Shown here: positions 17,957 through 24,942 of the stretch, in pieces
How positions within the stretch are numbered: the first letter of the stretch is position 1
Layout of the letters: every line of letters begins with the position of its first letter
Source: RGIG5952 sp045603485
Lineage (GTDB): Bacteria > Verrucomicrobiota > Kiritimatiellia > RFP12 > JAAYLN01
Reading direction: 5' to 3'
Assembly (NCBI GenBank): GCA_045603485.1
Contig: JAZUMF010000087.1
Location: forward strand, 1-26,250
DNA: 26,250 nt
The notes under the pieces: generated by a model
What the model saw: only the letters and a program-made list of their open reading frames with translations
Databases searched by the model: none
What the model was told of the DNA's origin: nothing
Program-made: the position numbers and the translations under genes

Positions 17957-18687
17957 ATCTTTCCCATGTCAGCCCGAGCCAGTGCAATACAGTATACCGA
18001 CTGAGCTCCATTTTGCTTGAGAGCTTTTGCAATTTCGTTTAAGGTCGCGCCCGTTGTCATTACATCGTCAACAATGAGAATGCGTCGCTCAGATATTTCT
18101 GCAGCCGTCGCTACCTTGAATGCCCCCTTGATATTTTCTTTGCGCTTCTCAATTCCTAGATGAGTTTGGGTCGGAGTATCCTTAATGCGGATAAGGCAGT
18201 CATCGTTAAAGGGAATTGAAAGGCGCCGTGCAAGCCCGTAGGCTAAAAGAGCAGATTGATTGAAGCCGCGTTTAATAAATTTTCTTCTTGAGAGAGGAAC
18301 AGGCAAAATAAGATCGATGTCACCTGAGGGAATGGCATTCCGCGTTAAGGCTTCCAGAATATCGACGAGGTCATCCTTAAGCCAAATCGCCCTATTATAT
18401 TTGTATTCGTGGATTATCCTGCGGATTATTCCGTCAAAGGGCAGGGCATGGCGGGCAAGGTCATAATTGGGGTGATGTTTGAGGCATTGTGTGCAAATAA
18501 AGTTTCCGCTAAGGTCGCTGCTCGGTTTCAACCCGCAAACGGTACAATGCGGCTGTTCGACATTGAAGATAGAGAGCGATGACATACAGCTCCAGCATAT
18601 ATGCCTACCCTGTCTGTCTGATTTGGCTCCACAAACAGGGCAGAGCCTCGGCCAGATTATATCGAGAAATTTATCGATGACTTTCAC
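17953..18687 (-). CDS. comF: ComF family phosphoribosyltransferase-like protein
   Basis: A 244-residue ComF homologue of normal length. Two zinc-ribbon-like pairs open the protein (CPVC, CWSC, then CTVC, CTQC, within residues 16-69). The phosphoribosyltransferase domain follows: DLILPVPLSRRKFIKRGFNQS near 124-144 and the PRPP loop RILIVDDVMTTGAT near 202-215. ComF is needed for DNA uptake in naturally competent bacteria, but homologues are widespread and often of unproved role. The start is GTG at 18687 with only weak AAGAA upstream. It is divergent from the PHP gene. Confidence 0.92.
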   Translation of the reverse strand: MKVIDKFLDIIWPRLCPVCGAKSDRQGRHICWSCMSSLSIFNVEQPHCTVCGLKPSSDLSGNFICTQCLKHHPNYDLARHALPFDGIIRRIIHEYKYNRAIWLKDDLVDILEALTRNAIPSGDIDLILPVPLSRRKFIKRGFNQSALLAYGLARRLSIPFNDDCLIRIKDTPTQTHLGIEKRKENIKGAFKVATAAEISERRILIVDDVMTTGATLNEIAKALKQNGAQSVYCIALARADMGKI

Positions 18688-18701
18688 AATTCTTGAATGA
18701 T

Positions 18702-18730
18702 ATCATAAAAAATGATAATATCAAAGTCAA
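18702..18730 (-). promoter_or_regulatory. comF promoter within a divergent control region
   Basis: On the minus strand TTGACT (18730-18725), 17 bases and TATGAT (18707-18702). The box overlaps an inverted repeat TATCAT-5-ATGATA at 18701-18717. On the plus strand TTGAAT (18693-18698), 17 bases and TAATAT could serve the PHP gene, with a weaker -10. Confidence 0.55.
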
Positions 18731-18770
18731 TTATGGCATCATTCATTTTGACGCCGCACAAAGGGAGTTT

Positions 18771-19763
18771 ATGAAAAAGTATCTATTACCGGAGGATGGT
18801 TTTTTCTATAAGGCCAATCTTCACAGTCACTCTACTGTCTCAGATGGACGCAACACTCCGGAAGAGATGAAAAATTACTATAAGGCGCATGGGTATCAGA
18901 TTTTGGCCCTGACAGACCATGAGCTTTTGGTTGACCATTCAGATTTGAACGATGCGGACTTTTTAATGCTTCCAGGGTATGAGTATGCATTCGTAGAAAG
19001 AGCACAATGGAAATACGCCCGAACAGTTGAGATTAATCTTTATCCAAAAGAGCCCGGTAACTTAACTCAGGTATGTTTTAATCCTAAAAATGTCATTCAC
19101 GGTGAAAAGTGGCGTTCGGCAACGACGCCTTATCATGGTGAGATTTATGAACGCAGTCTTACGGTCGAGTCTATTCAGCATGTTGTAGATGAGGCGTTGG
19201 CTCACGGATTCATCGTCGGTATGAACCATCCAAGCTATTCTATGGTCACACCGGAGTTTTTTGGAAAGATAAAAGGTTTTTTTGCGCTTGAAATCCACAA
19301 CCAAGGGGCCTATTATCAAACATCAGAATACAATACTCAGATGTATGCCCAGTTATTGAGGATGGGGCACCGCATTTCATCTTTAGCGTCAGATGATAAC
19401 CATATAGCCTATGTATACGACGACAAGGATGATCCGCGTCCATGGGGCTTCACGATGGTCAAGGCTAAAGCGCTGACTCACAAGGATATAATTGCCGCTA
19501 TGGAGCACGGCGATACATACTCGACACAAGGCCCCCTGATACACGATTTATATATCGAGGACGGTGTTGTGCATATCGGTTGCGATGATGTAAAGACTAT
19601 CATAATGCACACAAAGGGTAGAGCCTATCAATTAAAAACGGCCCCGGTAAAAGAGTTTATCAACGAGGCTGATTTTAACATCCCCGACGATGAGTATCTT
19701 TGGTTTGAAATTATTGACCAATATGGGCGAAGAGCGAATACGCGTGCCTATTTTTTGAAGTAG
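18771..19763 (+). CDS. PHP-domain metal-dependent phosphoesterase
   Basis: A 330-residue protein of the PHP (polymerase and histidinol phosphatase) fold. Metal-ligand motifs appear in family order: NLHSHSTVSDG (HxH) near 16-26, LTDHE near 48, LPGYEYAF near 70, GMNHPSYS near 171 and a late ASDDNH near 227. The start is ATG 18771, which has GGGAG seven bases upstream. A longer frame from a TTG at 18693 overlaps the promoters and lacks such a site. The substrate is unknown; related stand-alone PHP proteins hydrolyse nucleotides or sugar phosphates. It is followed 28 bp later by a second predicted phosphoesterase, with which it should be co-transcribed. Confidence 0.85.
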   Translation: MKKYLLPEDGFFYKANLHSHSTVSDGRNTPEEMKNYYKAHGYQILALTDHELLVDHSDLNDADFLMLPGYEYAFVERAQWKYARTVEINLYPKEPGNLTQVCFNPKNVIHGEKWRSATTPYHGEIYERSLTVESIQHVVDEALAHGFIVGMNHPSYSMVTPEFFGKIKGFFALEIHNQGAYYQTSEYNTQMYAQLLRMGHRISSLASDDNHIAYVYDDKDDPRPWGFTMVKAKALTHKDIIAAMEHGDTYSTQGPLIHDLYIEDGVVHIGCDDVKTIIMHTKGRAYQLKTAPVKEFINEADFNIPDDEYLWFEIIDQYGRRANTRAYFLK

Positions 19764-19791
19764 AATAACGATTTTTAAGGAGACGATTACA

Positions 19792-20502
19792 ATGAAGAGA
19801 ATCCGAATGATGAGTTTTAATGTCAGAATGGGCTGTGGTTTAAAGGATCCGTTTCTTCTTCCAAAGGATTCTTTAGGACATTTGCCGGAGTGCGCCAAGG
19901 TAATCAATCAGGTGAATCCTGATTGGGTTGCCATACAGGAAATTGATTGGTGCACCGATAGAGCAGGGGGTATGGATCAGACTGACGCTCTTGCCCGTAT
20001 GACCGGAATGTACGGATCGTTTGTGCGTAAAACTGTCAGGACCGGCGGATATTATGGCCTGGCAATATTGACTAAGGAAGCCCCCGTCAGCGTATCAAAG
20101 ATTCTTCTTCCTGATCCTCAGCACACCCGATGCGTTGAAATCGTAGAGCTCGAAGACTATTTTATCGCTTGCACGCATTTCCCGTTGACGGCTGAAAATG
20201 CGCTTGTAGCGGCGAAAGTTGTCCGCTTGAATCTTGAAGACCGCGACAAGCCTGTTTTCTTGGCTGGCGACCTCAATTCTTTACCTGAATCCGAACCCAT
20301 TGCCGAGCTGGAGAAGGGGCTGATGCTGATTTCTGATGTGTCAAAGTACACATTTCGTGCCGACAACCCCGATCGTACAATCGATTACATCTTTACCGAC
20401 AAAAAGCATTCAGACAGGGTCACAGTTCTTGAAAATGAAGTTATCGCGGCGCCGGAAGCTACTGATCACTGCGCTTTAGTGACAACCATTGAGCTTAAAT
20501 AG
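19792..20502 (+). CDS. endonuclease/exonuclease/phosphatase (EEP) superfamily protein
   Basis: A 236-residue EEP hydrolase with the expected motif series: MSFNVRMG (7-14), AIQEID (47-52), a central YYGLAILTK, THFPLTAEN, AGDLNS (near 158), TIDYIF (near 197) and a terminal ATDHCALV. It is short for the family and lacks a signal peptide, so it acts inside the cell. It could cleave a small phosphodiester or a sugar-nucleotide type compound rather than DNA. The start at ATG 19792 has AAGGAG upstream. It is paired with the PHP protein and convergent with the PncC gene. Confidence 0.87.
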   Translation: MKRIRMMSFNVRMGCGLKDPFLLPKDSLGHLPECAKVINQVNPDWVAIQEIDWCTDRAGGMDQTDALARMTGMYGSFVRKTVRTGGYYGLAILTKEAPVSVSKILLPDPQHTRCVEIVELEDYFIACTHFPLTAENALVAAKVVRLNLEDRDKPVFLAGDLNSLPESEPIAELEKGLMLISDVSKYTFRADNPDRTIDYIFTDKKHSDRVTVLENEVIAAPEATDHCALVTTIELK

Positions 20503-20529
20503 CGCAATGCTGTCATAGCCGCGTTTTTT
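20502..20529 (+). terminator. weak intrinsic terminator between convergent genes
   Basis: CGC-AAT-GCT, loop, AGC-C-GCG forms an imperfect GC hairpin immediately followed by TTTTTT. It lies right after the EEP gene's stop codon. The internal mismatch makes it a modest candidate. Confidence 0.45.
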
Positions 20530-20535
20530 CAAGTT

Positions 20536-21027
20536 CTATTCGGGCAATGTGTCTAAAAGCATTTCAAGTGCTTTTTTTACAGTTGCCTGTCTGACCTCGT
20601 CTCGGTTTCCGCTGAAGATGTTTTTCTCGACCGTAGTGCGGTTGGGTGTCGCTGTGGCGATATAGACCAACCCCACAGGTTTTTGCGGTGTGCCGCCATC
20701 AGGCCCGGCAATTCCCGTAACCGCAACCGCACTATCTGTTTTAAGTAAGAGTCTAACACCCTCAGCCATTTGTTTTGCGCATTCGGGACTTACAGCACCA
20801 ACGCTTAAAAGAGTATCCTTTGATACTCCTAAAATCTCATTCTTGACTTCATTGGCGTATGAGACAATACCGCCTGGATAGCAGGCGGAGATTCCCGGCT
20901 CAGATGTTATAGCACCGCCGATAAGCCCTCCCGTACAGGACTCTGCCGTGGATATCGTTAAATTATTTTTTAGGCACCGCTCTTTTATCTGATGTACAAG
21001 CGATGAAATAGTTTCATTGAAATGCAT
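20536..21027 (-). CDS. pncC: CinA C-terminal-type nicotinamide-nucleotide amidohydrolase (PncC)
   Basis: A 163-residue stand-alone CinA_C domain, the size of E. coli PncC. It shows the family motifs AESCTGGLIGG (28-38), PGGIVSYANEVK (51-62), VGAVS followed by AVTGIAGPDGGT (102-113) and KPVGLVYIA. The enzyme deamidates nicotinamide mononucleotide to nicotinic acid mononucleotide in NAD salvage and repair. The N-terminal molybdopterin-like half found in full-length CinA is absent. ATG at 21027 has AGGA upstream, which overlaps the -10 box of its likely promoter. Confidence 0.93.
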   Translation of the reverse strand: MHFNETISSLVHQIKERCLKNNLTISTAESCTGGLIGGAITSEPGISACYPGGIVSYANEVKNEILGVSKDTLLSVGAVSPECAKQMAEGVRLLLKTDSAVAVTGIAGPDGGTPQKPVGLVYIATATPNRTTVEKNIFSGNRDEVRQATVKKALEMLLDTLPE

Positions 21028-21033
21028 ACGCTT

Positions 21034-21062
21034 ATCCTATCAAATGCCGTTTTTAAGGTCAA
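21034..21062 (-). promoter_or_regulatory. pncC promoter, very close to the start codon
   Basis: On the minus strand TTGACC (21062-21057), 17 bases and TAGGAT (21039-21034). Only six bases separate the -10 box from the ATG, so initiation at the normal distance would start at or inside the start codon and give a leaderless mRNA. The AGGA in the same place could instead be a Shine-Dalgarno used by a longer transcript. Confidence 0.5.
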
Positions 21063-21216
21063 TAGCACAATTAAGTTTTAGACTGATGAAATTGTTACCA
21101 ATCTACTTAAAATTAAGAATGAAGAGTTTCGGTAACCTTTAGGTTAGATTTTTGCGCCTTCGGTGCGGTAAACACACGAAAAAGGAAACAATCTTTTGCA
21201 GCTTAATGATGGATAA

Positions 21217-21349
21217 GTTAAAAGTTCTCCCGCTGAGATTTTGTAAAAATGATAGTAGAAAAAATTTTAACGCAGAGACGCCGAGCCGCAGAGAGTTTTA
21301 AAAGTCGTAGTTAAAAGTCCTCCCGCAGAGAGCGCAGAGATTTTGTGAG
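21217..21349. repeat. direct repeats GTTAAAAGT-CTCCCGC-GAG with GATTTTGT
   Basis: GTTAAAAGTTCTCCCGCTGAG at 21217-21237 is nearly repeated at 21310-21330 (GTTAAAAGTCCTCCCGCAGAG differs at two bases). Both are followed by GAGATTTTGT-like sequence, the second after an extra CGCAGAG unit. The first copy also runs into TGATAGTAG-AAAA-TTTTA-CGCA, which recurs at 21578-21617. Confidence 0.6.
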
Positions 21350-21425
21350 ATTTTGTTCCGCACCGTAATCTCATTTTTGGTGTATTGAAAAATTAGAATG
21401 TTTATTATTAGGATATTGAGAAAGG

Positions 21426-21446
21426 AAATCGAAAAGGACTGTCCCC
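21426..21446. repeat. GGACTGTCCCC tag, copy 3
   Basis: Identical over all 21 bases to 78-98, 21.3 kb away. It sits among the CGCAGAG repeats and is followed by a different sequence from that at copy 1. Confidence 0.6.
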
Positions 21447-21577
21447 TGAAAAATGAAGTTTTATCGCAGAGGAGTAGAGGCGCAGAGACACAAAGTCCCA
21501 TTTCGTAATCCTGTTTAATCTTGTTAATCCTGTCAAAAAACTTTATCCGCAAATCATCACAGAAATACAGAGATTTT

Positions 21578-21632
21578 ATAAAATGATAGTAGCAAAATTT
21601 TACGCAAAGAACGCAGAGATTTTGTGATATCG
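21578..21632. repeat. second copy of the TGATAGTAG/ACGCAGAG unit
   Basis: TGATAGTAGCAAAATTTTACGCA here matches about 21250-21273 apart from one or two added bases and one substitution. The GAGATTTTGTGA that follows matches 21337-21349. Confidence 0.55.
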
Positions 21633-21863
21633 ACTATTTGTTGTGTTAGTATAGTGAGGTTTTGTTATTGTGTCAAGTGGAACAGCTGCTGACACTTAAA
21701 GGTTAAGGAAGGGATATGTTCAAGCCCATCTCGCCCAATCACAGACATTCTTCTATTCACCTTCCAGCAATTTACCGTTTCTTGATTTGGAATTTCCTCT
21801 GCTCCCGCCTCTTTGTTTTCTTTATCAAAAAGGTCATTGTAATAAGAGACTTGTCATATTCAA

Positions 21864-22619
21864 TTACATCGCGCCACAATTTTGCTTATTATAATTGTCA
21901 ATTTGTTCATTTGCATAAGCACACAAACTATTAGCCAACTCCGTCGAAAGATTAGTATTTATCGTAGTAGATATACCGTCATTCCCTTGCACATAAACAA
22001 CATTTATATTCTCTCGCACTTGCACTTGTTTGACTTGAAATTTATACTCCTTGTGATATGAAAAATCCATTTGTTTTCCTTTGTATATGCCAATTGATTT
22101 GCAAATAACAAACTTATCTCTCTTAAATGTAATAACAATTTTCATTCGATAAACACACCAACCAATCAAAAAACAAACAATTGAAATGAGTCCAAAAAAT
22201 AATGAACAAAGAAACTTTCTGGTAATATTATCATCGACTTCCCATCGCCATACTATTATGACAGCTAAAATAAATGAAAATAACCATGCAGAAAGAGCGC
22301 TATGCATTTCTCCTTTTAATTCCAAAGAAGGATTGCCATTATCATCAACCATCCTACGCATTTGCAACCCGTTTGCTTCTGATTTGTCGTGTTTCTTTTT
22401 GTTGTGCTTAAAACACACAACTGTCATTAAGAATAAAAACATTACTAATATTCCCAATGCACAATAAGTATCCTCGATAGGAATAGGAATCATTTGTATT
22501 GTTACATTCTTTATTTTTGGTGTATTTTGTTCTTGTGTTTTCAAATAAGATTTACACCCAATAAGACAATAATGCAACAAAATAATTAAAAAAATGAGGG
22601 AAATATGTTTAGTCTGCAT
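21864..22619 (-). CDS. membrane lipoprotein-like protein, candidate orphan RHS immunity protein
   Basis: I do not recognise a family. The 251-residue protein starts with a lipoprotein-like signal (LIGC, C22). It has hydrophobic segments at about 52-71, 107-126 and 134-158, then a soluble C-terminal region (159-251) rich in alternating beta-type residues (VITFKRDKFVICKSIGIY) that could be a PH-like or similar small fold. The start ATG 22619 has GGAG seven bases upstream. The gene is AT-rich and follows an RHS fragment whose frame-corrected stop codon (22609-22611) overlaps this start, the coupling expected for a toxin-immunity pair. The immunity role is inferred from position only. Confidence 0.6.
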   Translation of the reverse strand: MQTKHISLIFLIILLHYCLIGCKSYLKTQEQNTPKIKNVTIQMIPIPIEDTYCALGILVMFLFLMTVVCFKHNKKKHDKSEANGLQMRRMVDDNGNPSLELKGEMHSALSAWLFSFILAVIIVWRWEVDDNITRKFLCSLFFGLISIVCFLIGWCVYRMKIVITFKRDKFVICKSIGIYKGKQMDFSYHKEYKFQVKQVQVRENINVVYVQGNDGISTTINTNLSTELANSLCAYANEQIDNYNKQNCGAM

Positions 22620-22967
22620 TTAAAATCTCCACTTGTGTTAAAGGGCATAACTCAGTCCACCAATCTAAGTCGCATTGAGGATTTATCTCGCGCGGAGTCG
22701 CGGAGTCGCGGAGTCGCGGAGAATGGTGGTGTATTGGTTGAAGTTGTTTGCAACATATTGATATGTAATGGAGGCCGAAGAACACGCAACTAAATTACCA
22801 ATCTCATCATAAAAATACTCCGCGTCCTCCGCATCTCCGCGTGAGAAAATAACTTCGCTACGCTCTTCGTACCCGAATGTATCGGAGGTAGGGGAGGTAG
22901 GGCGATTGGAAATGAGTTTCGCCCTATTTTTGCACCGACTCTTCAAATTATATCCAAATGGATTCAT
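22609..22967 (-). pseudogene. RHS core fragment, frameshifted by an 8-bp repeat, no toxin tip
   Basis: From ATG 22967 the frame reads MNPFGYNLKSRC, RPTSPTSD, FGYEERSEV, then YFYDEIGNL and NNFNQYTTILRDSATPR before a stop at 22683. It aligns throughout with the fragment at 23597-24130. Relative to that copy it has one extra 8-bp unit (22692-22721), which shifts the frame. With one unit removed the frame continues as EINPQC and about 20 unique residues to a stop at 22609, inside the start of the next gene. The YD-type motifs (YDEIGN) mark it as RHS-derived. Neither the RHS C-terminal hallmark (RWLNRDP) nor a toxin domain is present. Confidence 0.7.
22692..22721. repeat. 8-bp tandem repeat GCGGAGTC, 3.75 units
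   Basis: Three full GCGGAGTC units and a partial GCGGAG lie in the RHS fragment. The homologous site at 23857-23878 has two full units and the same partial one. The one-unit difference (8 bp) changes the reading frame. Confidence 0.9.
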
Positions 22968-22974
22968 GGATGGA

Positions 22975-22983
22975 ATTATAGCA
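22975..22983 (-). promoter_or_regulatory. extended -10 sequence before RHS fragment 1
   Basis: Minus-strand TGCTATAAT, a perfect extended -10 box, ends seven bases before the ATG at 22967. The same arrangement precedes the other fragment (24138-24146). It could drive a leaderless transcript of the cassette, or it may only be remnant RHS coding sequence. Confidence 0.35.
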
Positions 22984-23023
22984 AAAATAGTGCGTTAGAA
23001 ATAGATTAGGCGCAGTAATATCA

Positions 23024-23587
23024 TCATTTCTTCTGCCCTTTTATTTTGCGTTTACGCTGTCTCGTCTTTTCTTCTTCTTCGAGCCATTTTAATGTAGCTT
23101 GCCAAGCGTTATGTCTCATAATGATAAAACGCCGTATGTTACTTGCGTAGGGTTCGGGGCGACTCGAGCCTTCCATGTCAAATGCGTAGATTTTCTCGTC
23201 ATTAGTTGATTTGCGGACATAAAACGATATCTCGCCGCCATCGCCCCCTATGCAATAAAACCCTTTCCAGCAATCTTCTGTTTCTTCTCCATTCAAAAGG
23301 ACTTCGCGTGTATAGTCCATCGTATAGTCATCAAATTCCAGTGCAGAGTATTTCTCAACTACATCTTTTATGCTTTGTGAAAGTATAAATGTATCCGCCA
23401 AAGTAATAGAATCGACCTTGCCATATTTTTCAAGCAAGTTGGTAGCGAATACTTCGTCCACCTCACTCACATTTTCGTCAAGCTTCCATTCAGGAATAAA
23501 AGGTATTTCTGCCTCTTTCCGCTCCCATCTGATAATGAAAATGTCGATGACAATCCCTATTACTAGCAATATGATTGCAATTACCAT
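23024..23587 (-). CDS. membrane-anchored protein, candidate orphan immunity protein
   Basis: A 187-residue protein with one N-terminal transmembrane helix (VIAIILLVIGIVIDIFII, 2-19) and a cytoplasmic domain. The stretch GGDGGEISFYVRKSTNDEKIYAFDM followed by SNIRRFI looks like the end of a SMI1/KNR4 (SUKH) type immunity domain, though I cannot confirm this by eye. The tail is strongly basic (KTRQRKRKIKGQKK). ATG 23587 lies six bases after the TAA of the preceding RHS fragment, with AAGGAGG overlapping that stop, so translation should be coupled. It probably once neutralised a toxin tip carried on the fragment upstream. Confidence 0.65.
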   Translation of the reverse strand: MVIAIILLVIGIVIDIFIIRWERKEAEIPFIPEWKLDENVSEVDEVFATNLLEKYGKVDSITLADTFILSQSIKDVVEKYSALEFDDYTMDYTREVLLNGEETEDCWKGFYCIGGDGGEISFYVRKSTNDEKIYAFDMEGSSRPEPYASNIRRFIIMRHNAWQATLKWLEEEEKTRQRKRKIKGQKK

Positions 23588-23596
23588 AAATCCTCC

Positions 23597-24130
23597 TTAC
23601 TCCGCTTGAATAGTAACCGTTTCCGACACTCGGTTTTGGTTTATACTGAAATTATCCAACTCGTCGTAAAAGAAGGTCGTGGTCGCATCTAGCGTAACTT
23701 TCTTGACACGACGAGATTTTGCATCATAGAAGTTTGTCAAAACGAGAACGCCGTTTGTTGATACAGTCTTTAAACGATTAGGTGTGTCGTATGTAAATGA
23801 ATAATCCCCATCGAAAATGAGGTTGCCGTCTATGTCATACTGAGGATTTATCTCACGCGGAGTCGCGGAGTCGCGGAGAATGGTGGCATATTGATTGTGA
23901 TTATTTGCGGAATAAAAATTGGTGATAGCAAGAGATAAATTCTTTAGTAAATCACCAATTTTGTCATACACATAAATCGCCTCCGCGTTCTTCGCGTCTC
24001 CGCGTGAAAAGACAACCTCGCTACGCTCGTTATATCCGAACACATCGGAGGTAGGGGAGGTAGGGCGATTGGAAAAGCGTTCCGTCTTATTTCTGCATCG
24101 GCTATTCAAATTGTATCCAAATGGATTCAT
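23597..24130 (-). pseudogene. RHS core fragment without toxin tip
   Basis: From ATG 24130 (a TTG directly before it extends the frame by one codon) about 177 residues of RHS-type sequence: MNPFGYNLNSRC, RPTSPTSD, YVYDKIGDL, NNHNQYATIL, then PQYDIDGNLIFDGDYSFTYD and NRLKTVS, typical YD repeats, to TTTFFYD. It then ends in about 20 unrelated residues (...VSETVTIQAE). No RWLNRDP hallmark and no toxin domain. The reading frame is open, so a product could be made, but it lacks both the N-terminal shell and an effector. The best reading is a cassette whose toxin body was deleted, leaving the last codons fused to the core and coupled to the next gene. Confidence 0.65.
23857..23878. repeat. 8-bp tandem repeat GCGGAGTC, 2.75 units
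   Basis: In-frame counterpart of 22692-22721 with one unit fewer. It encodes DSATPR within the RHS fragment. Confidence 0.85.
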
Positions 24131-24137
24131 CAAAAGA

Positions 24138-24146
24138 ATTATAGCA
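24138..24146 (-). promoter_or_regulatory. extended -10 sequence before RHS fragment 2
   Basis: Minus-strand TGCTATAAT, seven bases before the ATG at 24130. The sequence and spacing match those before fragment 1, and the homology between the two copies begins just upstream of it. Confidence 0.35.
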
Positions 24147-24150
24147 AAAA

Positions 24151-24942
24151 TTATCTTATGAAATCATTTGGATTGCGACAATCAAAGATTTTGTGTTTAG
24201 ATTGCTCCGGAATTGATTTAATAGATAAACAACCATTTGTGCATCTAATTTCCTTGTCAAATACAAGGCTACCATTTGATAGAGTAGGAATTGTAAAGAC
24301 TGTATCTCCAAATAGAAAATTCGGAACATTCGTAGAGTCAGTTATCATCAGAATTCCATCTTGCATTATTGCTTTGCCTCTCCCATGTGTCAGATAAGTT
24401 ATTTTTCCATTTTTGTCTATATTGCAATCAAATATCGTAGTAAGACTACCATCATTTTTTAGGATATTTAATTCAATATTTTGAATACTTGGGTTCTCAT
24501 GATGAGGCGCTTGCCAAAAAGACATTTGTACATTTGTTTTAAATCCCTCCATTGCAAAATCTTCTATAAAATGCCCACTATCATTCATTGAAACTCTGAC
24601 TCCAATGCCATTTGAAATTGCACCAACTAAATTTCCATTTATATCATATGCACATTGCCAAATCGTTTTGTATGGGCGATAATGATTGGGAAACTTTGGA
24701 TTGATTGGTGCGAGTTCAATTAATGAACTCGTTTTTATCTGGCCGTTCTTATATCGTTCGATTATATTCGTTTGTTCTGGAAGTGCTACATTTTTATTCT
24801 CTTTAATTGTAGATGAGTCAAAATGCTGAATAAATGAATCGTTCTCTGAATAATTAAAAATAAAAGGTGTTGATAAAAAATAAAGAGTAATAAGAATACA
24901 AATTCCAGAAAAAATACGCCATAAAATTTTTAATGTTTTCAT
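24151..24942 (-). CDS. membrane-anchored MORN/YwqK-like protein
   Basis: A 263-residue protein with an N-terminal transmembrane helix (about 6-29, ILWRIFSGICILITLYFLST) and an extracytoplasmic domain. IIERYKNGQIKTSSLIE and IWQCAYDINGNLVGAI resemble the strand repeats of MORN/YwqK-type proteins, which often sit beside polymorphic toxins. The rest is unrecognised. ATG 24942 overlaps the TAA of the preceding gene by one base (TAATG) and has GGAGG upstream, so it is co-translated with it. The sequence is very AT-rich compared with the RHS cores. It may be a second immunity component for the RHS tip or an older immunity gene. Confidence 0.6.
   Translation of the reverse strand: MKTLKILWRIFSGICILITLYFLSTPFIFNYSENDSFIQHFDSSTIKENKNVALPEQTNIIERYKNGQIKTSSLIELAPINPKFPNHYRPYKTIWQCAYDINGNLVGAISNGIGVRVSMNDSGHFIEDFAMEGFKTNVQMSFWQAPHHENPSIQNIELNILKNDGSLTTIFDCNIDKNGKITYLTHGRGKAIMQDGILMITDSTNVPNFLFGDTVFTIPTLSNGSLVFDKEIRCTNGCLSIKSIPEQSKHKIFDCRNPNDFIR

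Larger units (their letters stand above)
21063..21863. other. gene-free stretch of degenerate CGCAGAG repeats
   Basis: No credible gene is seen. The stretch contains at least four blocks of CGCAGAG-type sequence (21271-21295, 21324-21349, 21465-21490, 21602-21627), a copy of the GGACTGTCCCC tag (21426-21446), and longer direct repeats described separately. Open frames across it translate mainly the repeats. It marks the boundary between the pncC region and the RHS locus. Confidence 0.6.

Noticed and set aside
18693..18770. TTG start extending the PHP protein by 26 residues
   Set aside because: It would begin in the divergent promoter region without a ribosome-binding site, while ATG 18771 has GGGAG.
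21298..21552. Minus-strand open frame of 84 codons
   Set aside because: It consists largely of translated CGCAGAG repeats and the GGACTGTCCCC tag, with no start signal.
21217..21632. CRISPR array
   Set aside because: The repeats are short, degenerate and irregularly spaced, with no regular spacers and no cas genes.
21716..21934. Plus-strand open frame of 72 codons preceded by AAGGAAGGGAT
   Set aside because: The upstream site is good, but the frame overlaps the 3' end of the opposing 251-residue gene, has no recognisable domain and lies in a repeat-rich gene-free stretch. It is kept only as a remote possibility.
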